A DNA stretch of 64,000 nucleotides from Flintibacter faecis (GTDB lineage Bacteria; Bacillota; Clostridia; Oscillospirales; Oscillospiraceae). Below are positions 8,763 through 15,388 of this stretch, one piece after another; positions within the stretch are counted from its first letter, which is position 1, and each line of letters begins with the position of its first letter. The notes beneath the pieces are model-generated. The model was not told the DNA's origin. It searched no databases and worked only from the letters and a program-made list of their open reading frames with translations. The position numbers and the translations under genes were made by a program. The DNA lies in NCBI RefSeq assembly GCF_014287875.1, contig NZ_JACOPN010000005.1, positions 124,001 to 188,000 on the forward strand, written 5' to 3'.

Positions 8763-10040
8763 CTAAGAGCGGGTGACTAGTTTGCTGAAACCTTGTCCAG
8801 AATTTGTGAAATAGTATTTTGCGATATCAACAGCTTTATTGCCGTTCAGCGCTTTTTTTGCAGCTCCACTTTGGCAGTATCCCCTTCGGTGACCATCAGC
8901 GCCGGTAAACAGATCGGAACAGCTTTTTGCTTTTACACCTGGCCAATTATCTGGGTGATCAATGGTCCCTTTGTTTTTACAGCTGGAAAACCATTCGGTC
9001 ATTAGGTACTGATACGTAGAACTACTAGGTTTGTAGTATAAGATAACCGTACTTGGAGCGCCGTTTGCATTGACAAACATAGCAGAAAGCGCTTTAGGAA
9101 GGATTGAGTAGCTCTGTGTAGTATCGTAGGCATGGCACCCTGGAGCACAAACATCATAGCCAGAGTGTTTAATATAGACTTTTTGAAGAGCCTCAATATA
9201 TGTGTTGCATATTAGTGCCTGTGCTGCATAAACTTGTAGTATGTCCGTATCACTCATATTTAATCCGCTATAATAAGCGGGTGGATATTGTTCAGACGCT
9301 ACAGTGTGATACACATACTCTTGTCTATCGACTGTTTCAGTTATCCCATCGTGATATACTTTCACTGTTGAATACGCAGTTGGGATTGAACTCATAGGAT
9401 TATTTGGTTTTCTCGTTGCGCGCATACCGCTTGCGACTAGCTCATCTAACGACTCTTCCTGTGCACATTCTCCAACATGCTCGTGTAGAGTGTCGCGATT
9501 CACGGAGAATTCTCTATCATCACAAATCTTAAACTCGAAGATGTTTGTGCCTCCTGCATTTGTGACAACATAGTTTAGGTATGTTCCGTTTTTATACCCG
9601 TTCGCAGACACCTCCCAATCGTATTTACCATCGGGGAGATTTACGATTTGAAACCGTCCGTCTTTGTCAGTAGATACAAGTTCCACTCCGTTTGCATTTA
9701 TCTTTGCGTTAGCAATAGGCTGTTTAGTATAGAGGTCGAGGACCATGCCTACTACGTTGGAGACTGCGGTTTCATCACTGTTGCCAGCTACCATATTAGG
9801 CAGTGCCACTCTGGACTCGCCAGATGCGTAGTGGACAAAATTGGAGCTTACATCCTCTTTAGTCATGGCAGCATCAATGTCCGAATCAAGGTTTACGTCA
9901 GACGTATCTACAGTAACCATGACACCGTCTTCCATAACGTAAGAAGTGTTTTTGCTAGAGACTGCCTCAAGTGCATACACGCCGGTCAGCATCGTGGCAA
10001 TACACAGCGCGAGGGCTAACATTCGGCGAGCTTTCTTCAT
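8763..10040 (-). CDS. Secreted SpoIID/LytB-like protein with a carboxypeptidase-regulatory-like domain
   Basis: A 425-residue exported protein with a signal peptide at residues 1-23. Residues 95-150 form a CarboxypepD_reg-like beta sandwich (VVGMVLDLYTKQPIANAKI, DKDGRFQIVNLPDGKY). Residues 240-415 resemble the SpoIID/LytB lytic transglycosylase domain: EYVYHTVASEQYPP corresponds to the EY-GVVA-EMP region holding the catalytic Glu (here Glu250), AAQALICNTY to AQAVAARTY, and GHRRGYCQSGA with AKYYF to the terminal GHGVGMSQ-GA and KYYYP motifs. The resemblance is by eye. Six or more cysteines could make disulfides. AAGGAGG precedes the ATG. It faces spoIIP, whose product works with SpoIID in engulfment. 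Confidence 0.65.
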   Translation of the reverse strand: MKKARRMLALALCIATMLTGVYALEAVSSKNTSYVMEDGVMVTVDTSDVNLDSDIDAAMTKEDVSSNFVHYASGESRVALPNMVAGNSDETAVSNVVGMVLDLYTKQPIANAKINANGVELVSTDKDGRFQIVNLPDGKYDWEVSANGYKNGTYLNYVVTNAGGTNIFEFKICDDREFSVNRDTLHEHVGECAQEESLDELVASGMRATRKPNNPMSSIPTAYSTVKVYHDGITETVDRQEYVYHTVASEQYPPAYYSGLNMSDTDILQVYAAQALICNTYIEALQKVYIKHSGYDVCAPGCHAYDTTQSYSILPKALSAMFVNANGAPSTVILYYKPSSSTYQYLMTEWFSSCKNKGTIDHPDNWPGVKAKSCSDLFTGADGHRRGYCQSGAAKKALNGNKAVDIAKYYFTNSGQGFSKLVTRS

Positions 10041-10060
10041 TTTCAGTTCCTCCTTGTAGT

Positions 10061-10474
10061 TTAGTAATTTACATACCCAGACACCTTGATTTCCTTGGAC
10101 GAATTGTTTCTGATTTGCAGCGTGTAGCTGCCATTTTTCTCGACTTTCATGGTCTTGTCGATTTTCCCGCTGGTCACGTTGAAATAGCGGAAGTTTCCAT
10201 CGGGGTCGATAAGACCGAAGTCTACGCTTCCGTCAGGCGTATAGCTGGCGTTAAAGCGTACCGTTTCGCCAGCGGTCAAGTGGAACGACTGACTTGAATG
10301 TGCTTTCTGCTTCGCTTGAATCGTAATGTGGAAAGAGTCGGAGGCGCGGGTTACCCCGAATGTCGCAATGCTGATTTCTTCTGCGGGGACATCTACCGCA
10401 CAGGCAGAGCCGTACAAACAACCCAGCATCAAAGCAACGGCAAGAGCTGCAAAACAGATTTTGTTGCGCTTCAT
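10061..10474 (-). CDS. Small secreted protein, probable beta sandwich
   Basis: A 137-residue precursor with a signal peptide (LAVALMLGCLYGSACA, cleavage near residue 26). The mature part alternates short strands and ends in NGSYTLQIRNNSSKEIKVSGYVNY, a layout like bacterial pre-peptidase C-terminal or carbohydrate-binding beta folds, though no family is certain. AAGGAGGTAATACC precedes the ATG. It lies between the XRE regulator and the SpoIID-like gene, separated by 25 and 20 bases, so all three are co-transcribed. It may assist the SpoIID-like protein outside the cell; that is inference. Confidence 0.7.
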   Translation of the reverse strand: MKRNKICFAALAVALMLGCLYGSACAVDVPAEEISIATFGVTRASDSFHITIQAKQKAHSSQSFHLTAGETVRFNASYTPDGSVDFGLIDPDGNFRYFNVTSGKIDKTMKVEKNGSYTLQIRNNSSKEIKVSGYVNY

Positions 10475-10499
10475 TGGTATTACCTCCTTCCGTTGTTAC

Positions 10500-10961
10500 T
10501 TACCACTCATCAAAAGAAAACGATATATCTGAATAGGAATTATCATTTTCTTCAGCGGTATCTGTGCTTACGTCGTACATGGACACCGGCTGTCTCTCCT
10601 TCCATTGGAGATAGTACGCCGTGCCCGCCGCTGTGACCAGGACCAGCACAGCGGCAGCAGCCAGGGCCGCCAGAGCCAGGAGCCATTTCCGGTGTTTCCG
10701 GGCGGACTTGGGTTTTTCCTGTGGCGGTGCAGGCTGGGCTGTGGGCGGGGGCGTGGGAGTGTCCAGGTCGTCGTTGAGCAGGTAGTCGGTGGAGACCTGG
10801 AACACCTGGGCCAGGCTCTTCACGCTGTCGGCCAGGGGTTGGACGGCCCCGGTCTCCCACCGGGAGATGGCCTGGCGGGACACCCCCAGCCGGTCGGCCA
10901 GGTCCTGCTGAGACAGGCCGTTTTGCTTTCTCAGTTCGATCATCTTTTTCGCAAGACTCAT
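10500..10961 (-). CDS. XRE-family regulator with a membrane anchor
   Basis: A 153-residue protein. Residues 5-60 form a Cro/CI-type helix-turn-helix (LSQQDLADRLGVSRQAISRWE). A Pro-rich linker and one membrane helix (WLLALAALAAAAVLVLVTA, near residues 93-115) follow, then a short acidic extracellular tail. This one-pass arrangement resembles membrane-bound sensors. AGGAG lies nine bases before the ATG. It is the first gene of the minus-strand operon and may control it. An 11-bp inverted repeat (CATGTTACATG, 11034-11044) and a TTTAACAT half copy upstream are candidate operators, with low confidence. Confidence 0.85.
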   Translation of the reverse strand: MSLAKKMIELRKQNGLSQQDLADRLGVSRQAISRWETGAVQPLADSVKSLAQVFQVSTDYLLNDDLDTPTPPPTAQPAPPQEKPKSARKHRKWLLALAALAAAAVLVLVTAAGTAYYLQWKERQPVSMYDVSTDTAEENDNSYSDISFSFDEW

Positions 10962-11109
10962 GGTTTTCTGCTCCTATCCTATCGAAGTGCATGGCAAAAG
11001 TAAACCATACGGAGGTTGCATCGGGGGCAACAACATGTTACATGGGTGAAGTTTAACATATTTTTTGTATTTTGAATAGGAAAACGGGAAAAATTGACGG
11101 GGCAGAGGG

Positions 11110-11184
11110 ACGGATTGCCACGTCGGGGCTTTGCCCCTCCTCGCAATGACACGATGCCAAGCTTTCCCCCTCCCAGGGGAAGGC
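11110..11184. repeat. Dispersed repeat mosaic, copy 2 (partial)
   Basis: It contains the inverted GGATTGCCACGTCGGGGC...CCTCGCAATGAC unit and the CCCCCTCCCAGGGG unit found in the other copies. It lies in the 351-base gap between the divergent XRE operon and spoIIP, away from the putative spoIIP promoter. Confidence 0.7.
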
Positions 11185-11241
11185 TATATATATACTGAAA
11201 TATTCAAACATGATTCAACATTTCGTACTGAAAAATGCCCT

Positions 11242-11271
11242 GTCATACCCCTGCCTGTCCCCTCATACACT
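11242..11271 (+). promoter_or_regulatory. Putative sigma-E promoter for spoIIP
   Basis: GTCATAC at 11242-11248 and CATACACT at 11264-11271, 15 bases apart, resemble the Bacillus sigma-E pattern (GTCATATT, then CATACA-T after about 14 bases). No good sigma-A -10/-35 pair is nearby. spoIIP is sigma-E dependent in Bacillus subtilis, which fits. Confidence 0.55.
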
Positions 11272-11312
11272 GTTGGATACAGAGGGTCACGCAGGATAAG
11301 GAGGGCGGATGC

Positions 11313-12464
11313 ATGGAGGGCAAAGGACGTGGACTGGGACGGGCTGTGCGCCGGGGGGTGGCCCTGGGATTGACCGGGGCGGCCCTTTGGTGCATGAGCT
11401 GGGCGGCGGACCTGACGGGCTGGCTGGGCCGGGCAAAAGCGGCGGGGGAGCGTTCGGCAGTGGCGGTGGCCCTGCTGTCGGCCCAGCTGGGGGACAGTGC
11501 GGGGACAGACAAGCTGTCCGGCTGGAGCCGGCTGGTACTCAGTCAGTCCGCCCTGCTGCGGGCGGGACTCGGCGCTGCCGCCGAAGAGACCGACCCGGAG
11601 GAGCACCCGGAGCCCTCCTCCGGCGAAGAGCACGAGGAGGACCGGGAGGAGCCCCGGCTCTCTCACCAGGGGGACGACGGCATCATCGAGATGACCGCCC
11701 AAGGGAAGAGCGGCGGGAAGTATCTCTTCGGCCAGGGGGTCTATCTCTACAACCGGACGGGCTATGACCTGGACGAGTCGGTGCTGACCCAGGGGAGCGT
11801 GGACGTAAATCTGGGGGAGGGGCCCCAGATCCTCATCGTCCACACCCACGGCAGCGAGGCCTACGCCCAGACGGACGGGGACACCTATGAGCCCAGCGAC
11901 CCCTACCGCACCACCGACTGCACCCACAACGTGGTGCGGGTGGGGGAGGAGATGGCCACCGTGTTCCGGGCCCACGGCTTTGGGGTGGTCCACGACCCCA
12001 CCCTGTATGATTACCCCTCCTACACCGGGGCCTATGACCGCTCCGGGGCGGCGGTGGAACAGTGGCTGACCAAATACCCGACGATCCAGATCGTGCTGGA
12101 TGTCCACCGGGACGCGCTGGTGGGCAAGGACGGCCAGGTGTATAAAATGGTGGCCCAGGAGGCGGGGCAGAAGGTCGCCCAGGTGATGCTGGTGGTGGGC
12201 TCTGACGGCGGGGGCAAAGAACATCCCCGGTGGCGGGACAACCTGGCCTTCGCCGTGCTGCTCCAGCAGGGGCTGACCCGGGGCTATAGCCAGCTGGCCC
12301 GGCCCATCGTCCTGCGCAACAGCCGGTATAACCAGCAGCTGCTCCCCGGCTCCCTGCTGGTGGAGGTGGGCGGTCACGGCAACACCCTGACAGAAGCGGT
12401 GGACGCCGCCCGCCTGTGGGCGGACAACGTGGCCAGGACGCTGCTGGCCCGGGAGAAGGGGTGA
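11313..12464 (+). CDS. spoIIP: Stage II sporulation protein P (peptidoglycan amidase/endopeptidase)
   Basis: A 383-residue membrane-anchored cell-wall hydrolase used in septal thinning and engulfment. A basic N-terminus and a hydrophobic segment (residues 14-32) give the anchor. A Glu/Pro-rich linker (91-118) follows. The catalytic domain has the family motifs HTHGSEAY (177-184), DVHRD (263-267) and the terminal SRYNQQLLPGSLLVEVG block, with GNTLTEA. The ATG at 11313 follows AAGGAGG; an upstream reading adds 26 non-homologous residues. It is preceded by a sigma-E-like promoter and diverges from an operon carrying a SpoIID-like protein. Confidence 0.93.
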   Translation: MEGKGRGLGRAVRRGVALGLTGAALWCMSWAADLTGWLGRAKAAGERSAVAVALLSAQLGDSAGTDKLSGWSRLVLSQSALLRAGLGAAAEETDPEEHPEPSSGEEHEEDREEPRLSHQGDDGIIEMTAQGKSGGKYLFGQGVYLYNRTGYDLDESVLTQGSVDVNLGEGPQILIVHTHGSEAYAQTDGDTYEPSDPYRTTDCTHNVVRVGEEMATVFRAHGFGVVHDPTLYDYPSYTGAYDRSGAAVEQWLTKYPTIQIVLDVHRDALVGKDGQVYKMVAQEAGQKVAQVMLVVGSDGGGKEHPRWRDNLAFAVLLQQGLTRGYSQLARPIVLRNSRYNQQLLPGSLLVEVGGHGNTLTEAVDAARLWADNVARTLLAREKG

Positions 12465-12468
12465 AAAC

Positions 12469-12498
12469 TTTCCACAAAATTGGACGAAAATGTGGAAA
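12469..12498 (+). repeat. Inverted TTTCCACA/TGTGGAAA pair
   Basis: Eight-base arms at 12469-12476 and 12491-12498 just after spoIIP. The loop is AT-rich. It could fold in RNA but lacks a T tract, so a terminator role is doubtful. Similar GTGGAAA boxes occur at 801-820 and 19183-19201. Confidence 0.5.
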
Positions 12499-12517
12499 CT
12501 TTCACGAGCAGCGTACT

Positions 12518-12700
12518 GTCATTGCGAGGAGGCCGCAGGCCGACGTGGCAATCCGTTCCTTTCGAGCAAGAGACGGGGGAGACGGATTCCCACGTCGCTT
12601 CGCTCCTCGGAATGACATTCTTCCCTTGCACTCAGACCGTCCATCGGGTACACTGGAGAAAATGCGATTCCGGGCGGATGATATCCGCCCCTACGGGGAG
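12518..12700. repeat. Dispersed repeat mosaic, copy 3
   Basis: An inverted pair of the TCATTGCGAGGAGGC...GACGTGGCAATCCG unit (12518-12556 and about 12575-12618), then a GGGCGGATGATATCCGCCC palindrome at 12674-12692. The ribosome site of tadA starts where the palindrome ends, so the repeat lies in the tadA leader. Confidence 0.8.
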
Positions 12701-12711
12701 AGGGCGACCAC

Positions 12712-13173
12712 ATGGACCACGAAAAATATATGCGTATGGCGCTGGAGCTGGCGGCCCAGGCGGAGGGGGACGGGGACGTGCCCGTGGGCTGCGTCATCGT
12801 GAAGGCGGACCGGGTCATCGGCCGGGGCCGCAACCGCCGGGAGGAGCGGGGGGACGCCACCGCCCATGCGGAGGTGGAGGCCATCCGGGATGCCTGTGCC
12901 CGCACAGGGAGCTGGCGGCTGACGGACTGCACCCTGTATGTCACCCTGGAGCCCTGCCCCATGTGCGCCGGGGCCATCATCAATTCCCGCATCCGCACTC
13001 TGCGCTATGGCACCCGGGACGACAAGGCTGGCTGCTGCGGCTCGGTGCTGAATTTGTTCGAGGAGCGCTTCAACCACCACCCGCGGATCTACCAGGGGCC
13101 GCTGAAAGAGGAGTGCGAGAGTCAGCTCCAGGACTTCTTCCGGGGATTAAGAGAAAAGAGCGGGGAGATTTAA
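12712..13173 (+). CDS. tadA: tRNA-specific adenosine deaminase
   Basis: A 153-residue zinc deaminase that converts the wobble adenosine of tRNA-Arg(ACG) to inosine. The zinc and catalytic residues are in HAE (His52, Glu54) and PCPMC (Cys82, Cys85), with the expected CDD fold and a helical C-terminus (FFRGLREK). GGGAGAGGGCGACC before the ATG is the likely ribosome site, and it directly abuts a dispersed repeat. Unlike many Firmicutes, no SRP RNA or dnaX follows; two putative small RNAs lie immediately downstream. Confidence 0.92.
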   Translation: MDHEKYMRMALELAAQAEGDGDVPVGCVIVKADRVIGRGRNRREERGDATAHAEVEAIRDACARTGSWRLTDCTLYVTLEPCPMCAGAIINSRIRTLRYGTRDDKAGCCGSVLNLFEERFNHHPRIYQGPLKEECESQLQDFFRGLREKSGEI

Positions 13174-13175
13174 TG

Positions 13176-13308
13176 CTTCTGTAACAGTTTTTCTGAATTT
13201 TTGTAATATCATCCGGCTATACTCATACTTGCAAGGCAAGAGCATCTTTTCATTCTATCCTCCAATCTTTTGGGACGGCTGCCGGGGAGACCCGGCAGCC
13301 GTTCTCTT
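13176..13308 (+). ncRNA. Putative small RNA 1 with promoter and terminator
   Basis: A conserved upstream box CTTCTGTAACA (13176-13186) lies 42 bases before a -10 TATACT (13218-13223). A transcript from about 13230 would start CTTGCAAG, pass through TTTCATTCTATCCTCC (an anti-Shine-Dalgarno stretch, TCCTCC at 13258-13263) and end in a perfect 12-bp stem (13275-13286 with 13291-13302, GAGA loop) with a pyrimidine tail. The layout, spacing and key words recur in the next unit. No reading frame is present. Existence as an RNA is inference from this paired conservation. Confidence 0.6.
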
Positions 13309-13337
13309 ATGCAGGACGGCGTTTGAAATATTTAAAA

Positions 13338-13472
13338 CTTATGTAACATTTAATGTTGGATTTGTTAATAACTTTTTCGTATCATAGACTTCGCAAGAGA
13401 CAGTTCGTTTCATTTTAATCCTCTTTTTCAACGGCAAACCCGGATGCTTTGGAGCTGGCATCCGGGTTTTGC
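13338..13472 (+). ncRNA. Putative small RNA 2, paralogue of RNA 1
   Basis: CTTATGTAACA (13338-13348) again lies 42 bases before the -10, here TATCAT (13380-13385), with TTGGAT at 13356-13361 as -35 (18-bp spacer). A transcript from about 13392 starts CTTCGCAAG, contains TTTCATTTTAATCCTC (13419-13423 is TCCTC) and ends in an 11-12-bp stem (13436-13447 with 13458-13469) followed by TTTT. Sequence between the conserved words differs from unit 1, suggesting an old duplication kept by selection. Confidence 0.6.
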
Positions 13473-13499
13473 TATATTTTAGATAGTTTGAGAGACCCC

Positions 13500-13728
13500 T
13501 CAGTCACTTGTGGCAACGGTCTGTCCTCTCCGCCCCTGCGGGGGCACCTCCCCCGAAGGGGGAGGCAAGGGGGACGGGGGAACGGATTGCCACGTCGCTG
13601 CGCTCCTCGCAATGACAAGCCTATCTTGGCTCCCCCTGTGGGGGAGCTGGCACGGCGTTAGCCGTGACTGAGAGGGCGGGCGGACACAGAGGTCCGCCCC
13701 TACAAGAGCTATCGTAACCTTTCCAACA
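13500..13728. repeat. Dispersed repeat mosaic, copy 4
   Basis: It contains the GGGGGAGGCAAGG and GGGGGAGCTGGC stem units, a GATTGCCACGTCGCTGCGC...CTCGCAATGAC unit and the GGCGGACACAGAGGTCCGCC palindrome. It fills the space between small RNA 2 and the thiolase terminator. Confidence 0.8.
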
Positions 13729-13735
13729 ACGCAAA

Positions 13736-13769
13736 AACCCCGGACCTACGTTTCCGCAGGTCCGGGGTT
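13736..13769 (-). terminator. Terminator of the thiolase gene
   Basis: A 12-bp stem (13736-13747 with 13758-13769). On the minus strand it is followed by TTTTTGCG. Confidence 0.88.
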
Positions 13770-13794
13770 CAACTTTATTTCTTCAGTTAGAAGC

Positions 13795-15057
13795 TCAGCA
13801 CTTCTCGAAGATGGTGGCCACGCCCTGGCCGCCGCCGATGCACAGGGTGGCAAGGCCCTTCTTGGCCTCGTCCCGCTTGAGCATCTCGTGGAGCAGGGTG
13901 ACGATGATGCGGGCACCGGAAGCGCCGACAGGGTGACCCAGAGCGATGGCACCGCCGTTGACGTTGACCTTGCTCATGTCAAAGTGCAGCTCGCGGGCCA
14001 CAGCGATGGACTGGGCGGCAAAGGCCTCGTTGGCCTCGATCAGGTCCATATCCTCAATCTTCAGGTCGGCCTTGGCCATGGCCTGACGGGAGGCGGGCAC
14101 GGGGCCCACGCCCATGATCTTGGGGTCCACGCCGCCCTGGCCCCAGGAGACCAGCTTGGCAATGGGCTTCAGGCCGTACTTCTCCACGGCCTCGCCGGAG
14201 GCCAGGATGATGGCGGCAGCGCCGTCGTTGATGCCGGAGGCGTTGGCGGCGGTCACGCGCTGGACGTGCTTGTGGGCATCGGCCTCGTGGATCTGGGTGG
14301 GCTGGAAGGTGTGCTCGATGGTGTCCTCAACGCCCTCGGGACCCACGGGGAAGGCACCGCGCAGCTTGGCTACACTCTCGGCGGTGGTGCCGAAGCGGGG
14401 GAACTCGTCCACCTTGAACTCCACGGTCTCCTTCTTCTTCTTGATCATAACGGGGACGATCTCGTCCTCGAAGCGGCCGGCCTTGATGGCGGCCTCGGCC
14501 TTCTGCTGGGAGGCGGCGCCGAAGGCGTCCAGCTCCTCACGGGTGATGCCCCACACATCGCAGATGTTCTCGGCGGTGGTGCCCATGTGATAGTTGTTGA
14601 ACGCATCCCACAGACCGTCGCGGATCATGGTGTCGATGACCTTCTTGTCACCCATGCGGGCACCCCAGCGCTCCTCGGGCAGGGCATAGGGGGCAGCGGA
14701 CATATTTTCCATGCCGCCGGCCACCACGATGTCGGCATCGCCGGAGAGGATGGCGCGGCCGCCCTCGATGACGGACTTCATGCCGGAGCCGCACACCATG
14801 CCCACGGTGTAGGCGGGGGCGGACAGGGGCACGCCGGCCTTCACAGCGGCCTGACGGGCGGGGTTCTGGCCCAGGGCGGAGGTGAGGATGCAGCCGAACA
14901 TGACCTCGTCCACGTGCTCGGGGGCCACGTTGGCCCGCTTCAGGGCCTCCTTGATGACCAGAGCGCCCAGCTCTACGGCGGGAGTATCCTTCAGAGAGCC
15001 GCCATAGGAGCCGATGGCAGTGCGGCAGCAGTTAACAACATAAACTTCCTTCATCAT
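13795..15057 (-). CDS. Acetyl-CoA acetyltransferase (thiolase)
   Basis: A 420-residue cytoplasmic enzyme condensing two acetyl-CoA to acetoacetyl-CoA, or the reverse. The nucleophilic cysteine is in [10 protein letters not shown] (Cys89); the C-terminal [23 protein letters not shown] and CIGGGQG motifs are intact. It is some 25-30 residues longer than typical biosynthetic thiolases, with extra sequence before [14 protein letters not shown] (about residues 245-275). GGAGG lies six bases before the first of two ATGs; the second (15054) is also possible. It is a single-gene unit with its own promoter and terminator. It likely feeds butyrate synthesis, whose other early genes are not in the window. 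Confidence 0.93.
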   Translation of the reverse strand: MMKEVYVVNCCRTAIGSYGGSLKDTPAVELGALVIKEALKRANVAPEHVDEVMFGCILTSALGQNPARQAAVKAGVPLSAPAYTVGMVCGSGMKSVIEGGRAILSGDADIVVAGGMENMSAAPYALPEERWGARMGDKKVIDTMIRDGLWDAFNNYHMGTTAENICDVWGITREELDAFGAASQQKAEAAIKAGRFEDEIVPVMIKKKKETVEFKVDEFPRFGTTAESVAKLRGAFPVGPEGVEDTIEHTFQPTQIHEADAHKHVQRVTAANASGINDGAAAIILASGEAVEKYGLKPIAKLVSWGQGGVDPKIMGVGPVPASRQAMAKADLKIEDMDLIEANEAFAAQSIAVARELHFDMSKVNVNGGAIALGHPVGASGARIIVTLLHEMLKRDEAKKGLATLCIGGGQGVATIFEKC

Positions 15058-15124
15058 GTAAAACCTCCAACATAAATTTGGCGTCTCTTCTCAAGACGCA
15101 TGTCTCAAGTCTACATTCAACATC

Positions 15125-15153
15125 ATTATATCGGAACAGCTGAAAAAAAGCAA
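15125..15153 (-). promoter_or_regulatory. Sigma-A promoter of the thiolase gene
   Basis: On the minus strand TTGCTT (15153-15148), 17-bp spacer, TATAAT (15130-15125). A small GCGTCT/AGACGC hairpin sits in the leader. Confidence 0.8.
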
Positions 15154-15218
15154 TGCAGGAAATTCGTGTTTCCCGGAGAATTTATGTCTCAGGTTGACGG
15201 AAGGGATAGAGATAAACT

Positions 15219-15373
15219 TGCCTTCCCCTGGGGGAAGGTGGCGCGCAGCGCCGGATGAGGGGAAAGCTGCCGATGACCGAGCACTTTCGACGGAGGGCTG
15301 GAAAAGCCCTTTGGCGTTCCCCTCATCCGCCCCAGTGTGCCCACTGGGGCACCTTCTCCCAGGAGAAGGCTTG
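15219..15373. repeat. Dispersed repeat mosaic, copy 5
   Basis: Two inverted arms of the CCTTCCCCTGGGGGAAGG and CCGGATGAGGGG type (15219-15260 and about 15315-15372). They lie between the thiolase promoter and the 3' end of the ABC permease gene. No separate terminator is visible for the permease, so the repeat may fill that role. Confidence 0.75.
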
Positions 15374-15388
15374 ATTCACTTTTACTTG

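Noticed and set aside
13174..13480. SRP RNA or 6S RNA after tadA
   Set aside because: No SRP Alu/S-domain signatures and no long 6S-like imperfect duplex; the segment instead divides into two short promoter-terminator units.
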